DNA from: Cloacibacterium sp. TD35 | GTDB taxonomy: Bacteria; Bacteroidota; Bacteroidia; Flavobacteriales; Weeksellaceae | Assembly: GCF_028864635.1 (NCBI RefSeq) | Contig: NZ_CP104850.1 | Coordinates: 1,990,001 to 2,054,000, forward strand | Length of the DNA: 64,000 nt | Direction of reading: 5' to 3' | Shown here: piece by piece, positions 17,508 to 25,997 of the stretch | Position numbering within the stretch: position 1 is the stretch's first letter | Layout: every line of letters begins with the position of its first letter | Notes under the pieces: model-generated | The model's database searches: none | What the model was told of the DNA's origin: nothing | The model's input: the letters and a program-made list of their open reading frames with translations, nothing else | Program-made: the position numbers and the translations under genes

Positions 17508-17616
17508 AAAATATCACAAAATTTAGCTAAAGATACAACCTTCCTAATAATAGTTATTCATAAAAATCAAATTTTTGTTGCAAGAACCTCGAAGAATTTC
17601 GGGGTTCTTTCTTTTT
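17508..17616 (+). ncRNA. Candidate small RNA ending at an orphan terminator
   Basis: A 12-bp stem (AAGAACCTCGAA with TTCGGGGTTCTT, one G-T pair, about 17583-17611) followed by a T-rich tract lies on the plus strand, where no gene precedes it (tag is on the other strand and starts at 17401). A consensus -7 element TAAATTTG sits at 17494-17501; no good -33 was found. Together these predict a transcript of about 110 nt. No ORF with a plausible start was seen inside it. The remaining 305-bp spacer holds only the promoter of the 92-aa gene. An alternative is a remnant terminator of a lost gene. Confidence 0.4.
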
Positions 17617-17669
17617 AACGATATAATAATTCTTTATAATTCTGTAAGAACTGTCGTTCCTAATAATTC

Positions 17670-17677
17670 TACATTTG
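17670..17677 (+). promoter_or_regulatory. Promoter -7 element for the 92-aa repeat protein
   Basis: TACATTTG (then C) matches the Bacteroidetes -7 box and lies about 30 nt upstream of the ATG at 17706. The -33 position has no clear TTG. Confidence 0.5.
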
Positions 17678-17705
17678 CTTTAGTAACCAATCAAAATATA
17701 TTATT

Positions 17706-17984
17706 ATGGACACGAACAAACCATTAGACAATGCTTCTGATAGATTAAACGAAGCAAGAGACAGAACAGTAAACTCTGTAGAAAATACAGCGGAAAACAT
17801 GTCAGAAAGAGCAGAAAATTTTGTAGATGATGTAAAAGATACTGCAGAAAATGCTTGGGAAAAAACCAAAGATGTTGCCAATGACATTTGGGAGAAAACC
17901 AAAGATGTCGCTGAAAACGTTAAGGATAAAACCGAAGACATGATAGACAATGTAAAAGACGAATACAGAGACAGAACCCATTAA
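17706..17984 (+). CDS. Small amphipathic-repeat (LEA/YtxH-like) protein, 92 aa
   Basis: Highly charged, cysteine-free, all-helical protein without signal peptide. It contains repeated 11-residue-type units: near-identical WEKTKDVA segments follow NA and NDI, and VENTAENM, VKDTAENA and VKDKTEDM echo each other. This pattern resembles late-embryogenesis-abundant/apolipoprotein-like or YtxH-type stress proteins, which coat membranes or protect proteins on drying. The function is inferred from repeat type only. Monocistronic, own promoter element and terminator; expression may be stress-linked but nothing in the sequence proves it. Confidence 0.75.
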   Translation: MDTNKPLDNASDRLNEARDRTVNSVENTAENMSERAENFVDDVKDTAENAWEKTKDVANDIWEKTKDVAENVKDKTEDMIDNVKDEYRDRTH

Positions 17985-18007
17985 TTTTTAATCATCATTT
18001 TGATTTA

Positions 18008-18034
18008 GAATCCCGAATTTTTCGGGATTCTTTT
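18008..18034 (+). terminator. Intrinsic terminator after the 92-aa gene
   Basis: GAATCCCGAA / TTCGGGATTC hairpin with a following TTTT, 24 bp after the stop codon. Confidence 0.85.
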
Positions 18035-18055
18035 ATGCTATAAGCAATATTTTTA

Positions 18056-18063
18056 TAAATTTG
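18056..18063 (+). promoter_or_regulatory. Promoter -7 element for fabI
   Basis: TAAATTTG matches TAnnTTTG and ends 17 nt before the fabI ATG, implying a very short leader. No TTG at the -33 position. Confidence 0.5.
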
Positions 18064-18079
18064 CCTAAAATAAATTATT

Positions 18080-18886
18080 ATGTACGGATTACTTAAAGGT
18101 AAAAAAGGAATTATTTTCGGTGCGCTTAATGATCAGTCTATCGCTTGGAAAGTAGCAGAACGTTGTCATGAAGAAGGTGCAGAATTTATCCTTTCAAACG
18201 CTCCTATAGCAATGAGAATGGGCGAAATAGATGCTTTAGCACAAAAAACTAATTCAGAGGTAATTGGCGCAGATGCTACTTCTATGGAAGATTTAGGAAA
18301 ACTTTTTGATGCAGCTATCGCTAAATTTGGTAAAATAGATTTCATCCTTCACTCTATCGGAATGTCTGTAAACGTAAGAAAAGGCAAACATTATACAGAT
18401 ATTAACTATGATTGGTTAGAAAAAGGTTGGGATGTTTCTGCAGTTTCTTTCCACAAAGTAATGAAAACCGCTTGGGAAAAAGATTGTATGAATGAGTGGG
18501 GTTCTATTGTAGCACTTACTTATATCGCTGCACAAAGAACTTTCCCAGATTATAACGACATGGGAGACAACAAATCTTACCTAGAATCTATCGCGAGATC
18601 TTTTGGTTATTATTGGGGAGAGAAAAAAGTAAGAGTTAATACCATTTCTCAGTCTCCTACGGTAACTACAGCAGGATCTGGTGTAAAAGGTTTTGGAGGA
18701 TTTATGGGATTTGCAGAAGATATGTCTCCTCTAGGAAACGCTACCGCACTAGATTGTGCTAATTATTGTGTAGCTATGTTCTCAGACCTTACCAGAAAAG
18801 TAACTATGCAAAACTTGTATAACGATGGTGGTTTCAGCAACACAGGAGTTTCTCAAAAAGTAGTAGATAAATACAACGGAGAATAA
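18080..18886 (+). CDS. fabI: Enoyl-[acyl-carrier-protein] reductase (NADH)
   Basis: A 268-aa short-chain dehydrogenase-like enzyme that performs the last reduction of each fatty-acid elongation cycle. The nucleotide-binding N-terminus FGALNDQSIAWKVAE replaces the classic TGxxxGIG, as in FabI. The catalytic pair is Y158 and K165 in PDYNDMGDNKSY, with Y148 upstream; SIGMS is the NAD-contact motif. Bacteroidetes FabI types are slightly divergent from E. coli at this site. Essential membrane-lipid gene and target of triclosan-type inhibitors in other bacteria. Own promoter element and terminator. Confidence 0.95.
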   Translation: MYGLLKGKKGIIFGALNDQSIAWKVAERCHEEGAEFILSNAPIAMRMGEIDALAQKTNSEVIGADATSMEDLGKLFDAAIAKFGKIDFILHSIGMSVNVRKGKHYTDINYDWLEKGWDVSAVSFHKVMKTAWEKDCMNEWGSIVALTYIAAQRTFPDYNDMGDNKSYLESIARSFGYYWGEKKVRVNTISQSPTVTTAGSGVKGFGGFMGFAEDMSPLGNATALDCANYCVAMFSDLTRKVTMQNLYNDGGFSNTGVSQKVVDKYNGE

Positions 18887-18908
18887 AATCTCATAACTTT
18901 TAAAATAC

Positions 18909-18944
18909 ACAATCCATTCAACACTTTGTTGAATGGATTTTTTT
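18909..18944 (+). terminator. Intrinsic terminator after fabI
   Basis: CCATTCAACA / TGTTGAATGG stem with CTT loop and TTTTTTT, 22 bp past the fabI stop. Confidence 0.9.
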
Positions 18945-18946
18945 AT

Positions 18947-19040
18947 GGCGCCTTAACACGCTGTCCGCTATATCTTTTTTAAATTTTCTCAAAGCAATTT
19001 ACTAAAATTTAAAAAAGGATGCCGCTTCCATCGTTAGCGC
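18947..19040 (-). repeat. Intergenic hairpin repeat, copy 2
   Basis: Inverted copy of the element at 6087-6176. Shared blocks are GATGGAAGCGGCATCC and ACAGCGTGT...GCGCC. The hairpin arms differ from copy 1 but remain perfectly paired: TTTTTTAAATTTT with AAAATTTAAAAAA, 13 bp. It abuts the fabI terminator, as copy 1 abuts the doxX terminator. Confidence 0.75.
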
Positions 19041-19063
19041 AAAATTCCGAATAAAATAGAGAC

Positions 19064-20233
19064 TTAGTTTTTTACTTTCACAATAGTCAAAAAATAAAAA
19101 ACTACCAAAACAGTTACAATTCCTGTTGTAATAAAGGTAATTTCTGCCCCAAATTGATACCAAATAAAACCTGCAAGAGAACTTGCCATCATTGTAAAAA
19201 TACTTTGAAATGAAGAAAAAGTCCCTATAGCAGTTGCCGTATCTTTTTTATCTGAAATATTAGTAATCCATGCTTTAGAAATTCCTTCTGTGGCAGATGC
19301 ATAAACACCATACAGAAAAAATAATAGAAAAAAAACATAGTAATTCCTATTAAAACTCATTCCAAAATAAACTATTGAAAAAACCAATAAACCAAAAATA
19401 AAAATCCTTTTCAAACCTAATTTATCCGCCAAAATACCAATAGGGAAAGCCAACAAAGCATAAATTAAATTATAAAAAATATAGATTATAATGAGCAATT
19501 GGTCAGAAACTCCAGACTCTTTCATTTTTAGCAGTAAAAAAACATCAGAACTGTTGAATAATGTAAAAACCAATAAGCCCACAACCAATTTTCTGTATTC
19601 ATCACTACTCTCCTTCCAATAATTCAAAAAAGAAAAAAAAGAAACATTTCTCTTCTCGGGTTCTGCGTCATGCTTTTTCTCTTTCAAAAAATAAGAAGCA
19701 ATTACTGCCAAAATTCCCGGAATAAAAGCAATCAAAAAAAGTGTCTTATAATTTTCCGGATAAAAATAAAGATAAATTAACGCCAGACTAGGTCCTAAAA
19801 CAGCACCAAATGTATCCATGCTTCTATGAAAGCCAAAGACCTTCGCTTTATTTTCTGAAGTAGCTTCGTCTGATAAAAGCGCATCTCTTGCACCTGTTCT
19901 CACCCCTTTCCCTATTCTATCAATTGTTCTTGCAAAAAATATCCAAATCGGGAAAGTAAAAACCGCCATCATCGGTTTAGAAATAGCACTTAGAGCGTAC
20001 CCTAATTGCACAAAAGGAACTCTCTTGGCAGAAACATCAGATTTTTTACCAAAATACCCTTTACTTAAACCTGCTGTAGCTTCAGCAACACCTTCTAGAA
20101 TACCAATTAAAACAATGGAAAAACCAATAGATTTTAAATAAATTGGCATAATTGGATATAGCATTTCACTTGCAGTATCAGTCAGTAAACTGATTACCGA
20201 TAAAATCCAAATACTTCTGGTGATGTATCTCAC
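19064..20233 (-). CDS. MFS transporter
   Basis: A 389-aa major facilitator with about 12 TM helices. The loop 2-3 motif region is GYFGKKSDVSAKRVPF, and FARTIDRIGKGVRTGARDALLSD is a long version of the conserved loop 4-5 signature (first half FARTIDRIGKGVRTGARD). The second repeat has FPIGILADKLGLKRIF. The RxxxRGKGVRxxxRDA pattern is typical of a Bacteroidetes/actinobacterial subgroup annotated as drug or metabolite exporters. Substrate unknown. Divergent from the Asp-box gene with an 84-bp spacer. Confidence 0.85.
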   Translation of the reverse strand: MRYITRSIWILSVISLLTDTASEMLYPIMPIYLKSIGFSIVLIGILEGVAEATAGLSKGYFGKKSDVSAKRVPFVQLGYALSAISKPMMAVFTFPIWIFFARTIDRIGKGVRTGARDALLSDEATSENKAKVFGFHRSMDTFGAVLGPSLALIYLYFYPENYKTLFLIAFIPGILAVIASYFLKEKKHDAEPEKRNVSFFSFLNYWKESSDEYRKLVVGLLVFTLFNSSDVFLLLKMKESGVSDQLLIIIYIFYNLIYALLAFPIGILADKLGLKRIFIFGLLVFSIVYFGMSFNRNYYVFFLLFFLYGVYASATEGISKAWITNISDKKDTATAIGTFSSFQSIFTMMASSLAGFIWYQFGAEITFITTGIVTVLVVFYFLTIVKVKN

Positions 20234-20269
20234 TTTTTTTCTTTAAAAATAAGTAAATTTTTCTCAAAA

Positions 20270-20297
20270 TTGATTGTAATAAATTTTATTAACTTTG
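20270..20297 (+). promoter_or_regulatory. Full consensus promoter for the Asp-box protein
   Basis: TTG at 20270-20272, then exactly 17 nt, then TAACTTTG at 20290-20297: a complete Bacteroidetes housekeeping promoter. Transcription would start near 20304, which also rules out a translation start at 20270 and supports the ATG at 20318. Confidence 0.75.
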
Positions 20298-20317
20298 AAA
20301 AAATCAATAAATACCAA

Positions 20318-23269
20318 ATGAAAATTTCTAAAATTGTTTTAACTACTGCACTTCTTGCATTTTCTTTTCATCATGCGCAAAACCTTAAACTCAATCCTAC
20401 TTCTGCAGAAGAACGCTGGAAAGGTTACGAACAAAGAAAAAAATTAGAAGAAAATTCTATTCTTAAAAACCTTCAATTCAGAAATATTGGCCCTACTACC
20501 ATGAGTGGTAGAGTTACAGATATAGATGCCAATCCAGAAAATCCAACAGAATTTTATGTAGCGTATGCTTCCGGTGGATTGTGGTACACCAATAATAATG
20601 GAACTACCTTCACTCCTATTTTCGACAGAGAAGCCGTAATGACAATAGGTGATATTTACGTAGACTGGAAAACCAAAACCATATTCATAGGAACAGGCGA
20701 AAGCAATTCTTCTCGTTCTTCTTATTCGGGAATGGGCATTTATAAAAGTACAGACCAAGGAAAAACTTGGCAAAACCTAGGCTTAAAAGACACGCATCAC
20801 ATTGGAAGAATTGTGGTAAATCCCGAAAACAATAATGAAATCTGGGTTGCAGCAGTTGGTCATTTATATTCTCCAAACGCAGAAAGAGGTGTTTATAAAA
20901 CCAATGACGGCGGTAAAACTTGGAAAAAAACACTTTCGGCTGACCAAAATTCTGGAGCAATTGATTTAGCAATTAATCCACAAAACCCAAAAGAAGTTTA
21001 CGCTACACTTTGGTACAAAGAACGTAAAGCGTGGAAATTTATAGAAAGTGGAGCTTCATCTGGAATTTTCAAATCAAATGATGGTGGTGAATCTTGGCAA
21101 AAAATTTCTACTAAAGATTCTGGCTTTCCAGCAGATGAAAACGTAGGAAGAATAGGACTTTCCATTTTCCCAAAAAATCCAAATATCATTTATGCGATTG
21201 TTGATAATCAAAAAACAAGACCTGTTTCTGCCGTAAAAGAAGAAAAAACTGAAAAATTTTTGGACAAAGCCAAAATGCAAAAAATCACCAAAGAAGAATT
21301 CTTGGCTTTAGATGATAAAACGGTTAATGAATACCTTGACGGAGAACGTTTCCCTGAAAGATACACTTCAGAAAACCTTAAGAAATCGCTCAGAGAAAAT
21401 AAAATCACGGTAAAAGATATTTTCAACTATACACACAACGGAAATGATGATTTATTCAACATAGAAATTGAAGGTGCAGAAGTTTACCGCTCTGATGATG
21501 CAGGAAAATCTTGGAGAAAAACCAACGAAAAAAATCTAGACGGTTTATATTATACTTATGGTTATTATTTCGGGCAAATTTGGGTTTCGCCTACTAATCC
21601 AGATAAAGTAATCATTGCAGGTGTTCCGATTTTAGTTTCAGAAAATGGAGGAAAATCATTCAAATCTATAGATTCACAGAATGTACATGCAGACCATCAC
21701 GCGATTTGGTTTAACCCAAAAAATGACAATCATTTCATCAATGGAAATGACGGCGGAATCAATATTTCTTACGATAATGGAAATTCATACATTCATTGCA
21801 ATTCTCTGCCCGTTTCACAGTTTTATTCTGTGGATTATGATTTAGAAAAACCTTACAATGTTTATGGCGGAATGCAAGATAACGGCGTTTGGTTTGGACC
21901 ATCAAGCAATAAATTTGATTATAAAAAAGGGAAATTTGATAATGGCGATAACTTCAAATTTCTCCTAGGAGGAGACGGAATGCAAGTGCGTGTAGATTTC
22001 AGAGATAATGCCACTATTTATACTGGTTTTCAGTTCGGAAATTATTTCAGAATTAACAGAAAAACCAATGAAAGAAAATATCTAGAAGTTCCTAGAGAAA
22101 TTGGTGAAAATCCGCTTCGTTTCAATTGGGAAGCTCCTTTTCAGATTTCTCGTCATAATCAAGACATCGTTTATTTTGCTTCGCAAAGTGTTTTCCGAAG
22201 TATGGACAAAGGCGAAACTTGGCAAAAAATTTCTGGAGATTTAACCAGAAATACCAAACAAGAAAATGTGCCTTATTCTACCCTTTCAACAGTTGAAGAA
22301 AGTCCGAAAAAATTCGGATTAATTTATGCAGGAAGTGATGATGGATTGGTTAATGTAACCAAAGACGGCGGAAATTCTTGGCAAAAAATAGGCGATTTTC
22401 CTGGATTTTGGGTTTCTATGGTTCAACCTTCTTCTTTCTCAGAATCTAGAGTGTATTTGAGTTTAAATGCATATAGAGAAGACGATTTCCGTGCATTGCT
22501 TTACATTTCTGATGATTTCGGGAAAACTTGGAAGAAAATTGGCGAAGATTTACCTTCAGAACCTATTAATGTCATCAGAGAAGACCATACTAACGAAAAT
22601 CTTCTGTTTGTAGGAACCGATAACGGATTGTACATTTCTCTAGACCGAGGAAAAACGTTTATGTCTGCCAATAACGCTACTCTTCCTAATGTAGCTGTCC
22701 ACGATTTAAAAGTTCATCACAGAGATAATGAATTAATTGTAGCAACTCACGGAAGAAGTATTTACATTGCCGATGTGAAGAAATTACAAAAATTAACGCC
22801 AGAAAATTTAGCTAAAGATTTAATCGTTTATGATATAGAAAACGTGAATTTCAAAGAAAATTGGAGCAAATCTTACAATAATTTCACTGAAATTGAAAAA
22901 CAGAATTTCCCATTAGAATTTTACACTAAAAATGCTGGAAACGCTTTCACTAAAATAATCAATGCTCAAAATGAAACCATAAAAATCATTAATCATTCTG
23001 CTGACAAAGGATTTAATACCATCAATTATGATTTGACCGTAAATGCAACTAAAAAATCTAAAAAAGCAGATGATGGCAATGTTTACATCACGCCAGGAAA
23101 ATACACGGTAGAAATTTCCATCAATGGAGTTACAGAAAAGAAATCGTTAGAAGTGAAAGAAAAACCAAAATCTAAAAGCAAAAGGGTAACCGAAGTTCCG
23201 CAAGGAACAATGTCTCCAGGAGAATTTAAAAAATGGAGAAGAGAAGTTGGTTTCAAAAAACAATTATAA
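20318..23269 (+). CDS. Secreted Asp-box (BNR/sortilin-like) beta-propeller protein, 983 aa
   Basis: Start chosen at 20318 because a clean signal peptide follows (MKISKIVLTTALLAFSFHHA) and the promoter lies directly upstream. The mature protein has at least nine Asp-box motifs of type S/T-x-D-x-G-x-T/S-W/F: STDQGKTW, TNDGGKTW, SNDGGESW, SDDAGKSW, SENGGKSF, SMDKGETW, TKDGGNSW, SDDFGKTW, SLDRGKTF, enough for one or two propellers of VPS10/sialidase-like fold. No catalytic sialidase Arg triad or FRIP motif was recognised. A charged insert of about 60 residues around 310-370 interrupts the propeller. No type IX sorting domain is evident at the C-terminus (basic, ends FKKQL). Members are often annotated as glycosyl hydrolases without proof; a scaffold or binding role is equally likely. 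Confidence 0.85.
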   Translation: MKISKIVLTTALLAFSFHHAQNLKLNPTSAEERWKGYEQRKKLEENSILKNLQFRNIGPTTMSGRVTDIDANPENPTEFYVAYASGGLWYTNNNGTTFTPIFDREAVMTIGDIYVDWKTKTIFIGTGESNSSRSSYSGMGIYKSTDQGKTWQNLGLKDTHHIGRIVVNPENNNEIWVAAVGHLYSPNAERGVYKTNDGGKTWKKTLSADQNSGAIDLAINPQNPKEVYATLWYKERKAWKFIESGASSGIFKSNDGGESWQKISTKDSGFPADENVGRIGLSIFPKNPNIIYAIVDNQKTRPVSAVKEEKTEKFLDKAKMQKITKEEFLALDDKTVNEYLDGERFPERYTSENLKKSLRENKITVKDIFNYTHNGNDDLFNIEIEGAEVYRSDDAGKSWRKTNEKNLDGLYYTYGYYFGQIWVSPTNPDKVIIAGVPILVSENGGKSFKSIDSQNVHADHHAIWFNPKNDNHFINGNDGGINISYDNGNSYIHCNSLPVSQFYSVDYDLEKPYNVYGGMQDNGVWFGPSSNKFDYKKGKFDNGDNFKFLLGGDGMQVRVDFRDNATIYTGFQFGNYFRINRKTNERKYLEVPREIGENPLRFNWEAPFQISRHNQDIVYFASQSVFRSMDKGETWQKISGDLTRNTKQENVPYSTLSTVEESPKKFGLIYAGSDDGLVNVTKDGGNSWQKIGDFPGFWVSMVQPSSFSESRVYLSLNAYREDDFRALLYISDDFGKTWKKIGEDLPSEPINVIREDHTNENLLFVGTDNGLYISLDRGKTFMSANNATLPNVAVHDLKVHHRDNELIVATHGRSIYIADVKKLQKLTPENLAKDLIVYDIENVNFKENWSKSYNNFTEIEKQNFPLEFYTKNAGNAFTKIINAQNETIKIINHSADKGFNTINYDLTVNATKKSKKADDGNVYITPGKYTVEISINGVTEKKSLEVKEKPKSKSKRVTEVPQGTMSPGEFKKWRREVGFKKQL

Positions 23270-23279
23270 TTTTAAAACA

Positions 23280-23310
23280 AAAAAAGTCCCGAAAATTTCG
23301 GGACTTTTTA
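23280..23310. terminator. Bidirectional intrinsic terminator
   Basis: AAAAAGTCCCGAAAATTTCGGGACTTTTT-type hairpin (stem AAGTCCCGAAA / TTTCGGGACTT) between two convergent genes. Confidence 0.9.
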
Positions 23311-23312
23311 TT

Positions 23313-24653
23313 TTATCTTACACTCGGAATTACGATGAGACTTTCGTTTCCTGAACTGTTTACCGCTTGTACTGCAAAGAAATAATTATCTTTAGAATAA
23401 GGCAGTTTCATAGAATTTTCTTTGGTGAAAAATTTCTTTTGCCAAGTAGAAGAATCGGTTTCACGCATGAGAACGTAGTAACCTGAAACTTCTCCATTTT
23501 TTGGTTTTTCCCAATGAATGGTAGTGAAATTGGTCAATTCTTTTACATCCATTTTCACATTTTCTGGTTTAGAAGGAGATTTTGCCAAATTTGCCAAAAC
23601 AGAAACATTAACGCCAACATTTTTCTTGAAATATTCAAAATCCATAAACTCTGGTAAATCCCCAAATTGCTTACCATTTTCTTTTCTGATATCTTGATGT
23701 TGATGGTCATAATTTTCATTAAATTCAGTTAATCTTACTGCTGAAAAACCTTGATTCACAAATGAAGTATGATCACCACCACGAAGAAATCTGTCGTTTC
23801 TGTAGATTAATTTAACTTCTAAATTGTCCACATAACGCTCTCCAATTTCCTTAATATATCTTGCTAATTGTCTGGCTTCGCCATCATTTTCTAAACCTAA
23901 ATTTCTAATTCCTTGAGCTTTTTTGTCCAAATCAAATTGTGGTAAACCTTCAGAAAAAACTCTTAACTGATTGGCATTAATTAAATTGGTTTCACTAGAA
24001 AGATTATTCCCTACCATATCATTATTAAGCAAAGCTTCTAATTGCCAATTTTCATTTTTTGCCTTTTCTGCAAGCATTTTTGCACCTAATAAACCTTGTT
24101 CTTCGCCAGAAAACGCTACAAAAACAATGGTTGCTGGGAATTTTGATTGGCTCAAAACTCTAGCAGATTCTATTACGGCTCCTACTCCGCTTCCGTCGTC
24201 ATTGGCTCCCGGTGCGAAATCTTTGTTATTCATCACATCAGAAACTCTGGAATCTAGGTGTCCGCCAATCATAAAAATTCTTTTATCATTGGGATCTGTC
24301 CCACGTAAAATGGCAATAGCGTTTCCTAAATCTGTAGGCTGATTGATTCGTTTTCCATCAGGTTGAATGGTTTGATTTTGTAGAAAAACTTCCATTCTTC
24401 CATCAGCATTTTTAGCATAATTTCTAAATTTAGAAAGCACCCAATTTCTAGCAGCACCGATTCCTTTTTTGGAATCAGTTGTAGAACTCATGGTATGACG
24501 AGTACCAAAACTTACTAATTTATTGATATGAGATTTTAGAGAATCTGCGCTTACTTGCGACACATAATTCGCAATTTCTGCATCTCTGGAAACAGTTTGT
24601 TGTGCAGAAAATACAACAGGAATTAAAAAAATTGAAAGTATAAGTTTTTTCAT
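23313..24653 (-). CDS. Secreted M28 zinc aminopeptidase with C-terminal FN3-like domain
   Basis: A 446-aa protein with signal peptide MKKLILSIFLIPVVFSAQ. The M28 catalytic domain shows the paired-zinc ligands: H and D in GGHLDSRV, D in GANDDGSGVG, the Glu pair in SGEEQGL, D in NNDMVG and H in RGGDHTSF. The C-terminal part from about residue 355 (PENVKMDVKEL, TIHWEKPKNGEVSGYYVLMR) looks like a fibronectin type III domain. Probably an exported aminopeptidase. No recognisable type IX sorting domain. Transcribed after ltaE on the same strand (19-bp gap), so perhaps cotranscribed. Confidence 0.9.
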   Translation of the reverse strand: MKKLILSIFLIPVVFSAQQTVSRDAEIANYVSQVSADSLKSHINKLVSFGTRHTMSSTTDSKKGIGAARNWVLSKFRNYAKNADGRMEVFLQNQTIQPDGKRINQPTDLGNAIAILRGTDPNDKRIFMIGGHLDSRVSDVMNNKDFAPGANDDGSGVGAVIESARVLSQSKFPATIVFVAFSGEEQGLLGAKMLAEKAKNENWQLEALLNNDMVGNNLSSETNLINANQLRVFSEGLPQFDLDKKAQGIRNLGLENDGEARQLARYIKEIGERYVDNLEVKLIYRNDRFLRGGDHTSFVNQGFSAVRLTEFNENYDHQHQDIRKENGKQFGDLPEFMDFEYFKKNVGVNVSVLANLAKSPSKPENVKMDVKELTNFTTIHWEKPKNGEVSGYYVLMRETDSSTWQKKFFTKENSMKLPYSKDNYFFAVQAVNSSGNESLIVIPSVR

Positions 24654-24672
24654 TATTGATTGTTGGTTTTAT

Positions 24673-25704
24673 TTATTTTAATTTCGAAATTTCTTGACAA
24701 AAACGTTCTACCACTTCAGTTTCTGTAGCCCAAGACGTGATAATTCTAATAGCAGATTTTTGCGCGTCTATTTTCTTCCAAACATAAAAATCAAACTGCT
24801 CTGAAAGTTTCTCAATTTGTAAATTTTCTAAAATCGGGAAAATCTGGTTGGTATCCGTTTCAGCCAAAAGATCGCAACCAATTTCTTTGAAAGTTTGTTT
24901 AATTTTCATGGCTTGTTGATTAGCATGTTTTGCTAAATCCCAATACAAGTCTTCTTTTAACAACTCTTGAAACTGAATACCGAGTATTCTTCCTTTTGCC
25001 AACATTGCACCTTTTTGCTTGATATGAAACCCGAATTCTTCTTGTAAAATTGGGTTGTTAATCACAATAGCTTCTCCTAATAAAGCTCCGTTTTTAGTTC
25101 CGCCAAGATAAAAAACATCTGTAAACTTCGCTACATCTTCTAGCATTAAATCATTGCTCTCTGCAGTAAGTGCTTGTCCTAATCTAGCACCATCCATAAA
25201 GAGGTACAAACCGTTTTCTTTGCAGAATTTTGAAAGATTTTCTAATTCATTTTTTTTGTAAATGGTTCCAATTTCTGTAGAATTAGAAATGTAAACCAAT
25301 TTCTGTTTCAGTTGATGAGGTTTATTTTGATGAACCTCTATCACACTTTGTACAAGTTCTGGAGTCAATTTACCATCTATGGTTTCTACACCATGAACTT
25401 TGTGACCTGTTGCTTCTATGGCTCCTGCCTCGTTGGTAAAAATATGACCAGTAGTTGCAGAAACCACACTTTCGTGAGGTCTTAGAATTGATGAAATCAC
25501 CAATAAATTCGCTTGAGTGCCTCCACTTACAAAATGAACTTTGGAATGAGGTGCATTTGCTTTTTGAAGAATGAATTTTTCTGCTTCTACACAATAATCA
25601 TCTAAACCATAACCATTTTGTTGAGAAGAATTGGTGCGCATCAACGCTGCTAAAATACTGGGATGACAACCTTCTGAATAGTCGTTTTTAAAAGAATATT
25701 TCAT
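24673..25704 (-). CDS. ltaE: Low-specificity threonine aldolase / beta-eliminating lyase
   Basis: A 343-aa PLP-dependent fold-type I enzyme. K204 in YLGGTKNGALLG is the Schiff-base lysine, D171 in MDGARLGQA contacts the pyridine nitrogen, and SGGTQANLLV is the phosphate-binding region. It cleaves L-threonine or allo-threonine to glycine and acetaldehyde; related beta-eliminating lyases share this motif set, so the reaction is inferred. Its start is 293 bp from rpoD, which is divergent; that spacer contains a repeat-like inverted element. Confidence 0.88.
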   Translation of the reverse strand: MKYSFKNDYSEGCHPSILAALMRTNSSQQNGYGLDDYCVEAEKFILQKANAPHSKVHFVSGGTQANLLVISSILRPHESVVSATTGHIFTNEAGAIEATGHKVHGVETIDGKLTPELVQSVIEVHQNKPHQLKQKLVYISNSTEIGTIYKKNELENLSKFCKENGLYLFMDGARLGQALTAESNDLMLEDVAKFTDVFYLGGTKNGALLGEAIVINNPILQEEFGFHIKQKGAMLAKGRILGIQFQELLKEDLYWDLAKHANQQAMKIKQTFKEIGCDLLAETDTNQIFPILENLQIEKLSEQFDFYVWKKIDAQKSAIRIITSWATETEVVERFCQEISKLK

Positions 25705-25805
25705 AGGACTAAATTAAATATTATTGAGGAGAAAATGAGAAATATGACATAAAAAATTTAAGAAAAGTTATATTTATTTCCGAATGTGTTAAAATACGAA
25801 AAACT

Positions 25806-25900
25806 GCGCCCCAGATTAAGCCATTGTTGGAGCTCATCTCAAAAAATAGGGGAATTGGGCTTGGCTTTTGAGATAGCGACTGGCGAAAGCTGGAAATGGC
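25806..25900. repeat. Repeat-like inverted element upstream of rpoD
   Basis: Starts GCGCC and contains nested inverted repeats: GCCATT (25820-25825) with AATGGC (25895-25900), and ATCTCAAAA (25836-25844) with TTTTGAGAT (25866-25874). Locally GC-richer than the surroundings. The layout (GCGCC end, inner arms, outer blocks) resembles the repeat at 6087 and 18947, but the conserved blocks differ. It could be a diverged relative or an rpoD leader/operator structure. Confidence 0.45.
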
Positions 25901-25997
25901 ACACTAATTATTGGCTTTTTCTATAAAATTTAGATGTTTTTTCATTATTTTCAATAAAACGTGTAACCTTTTCGTTATCATTTACGTATAATAAGAT

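Noticed and set aside
25897-25916. Second TGGCAC match that could be a sigma-54 -24 box
   Set aside because: The -12 GC is not at the required 10-nt distance (the matching bases are AT), so it is not a valid RpoN site.
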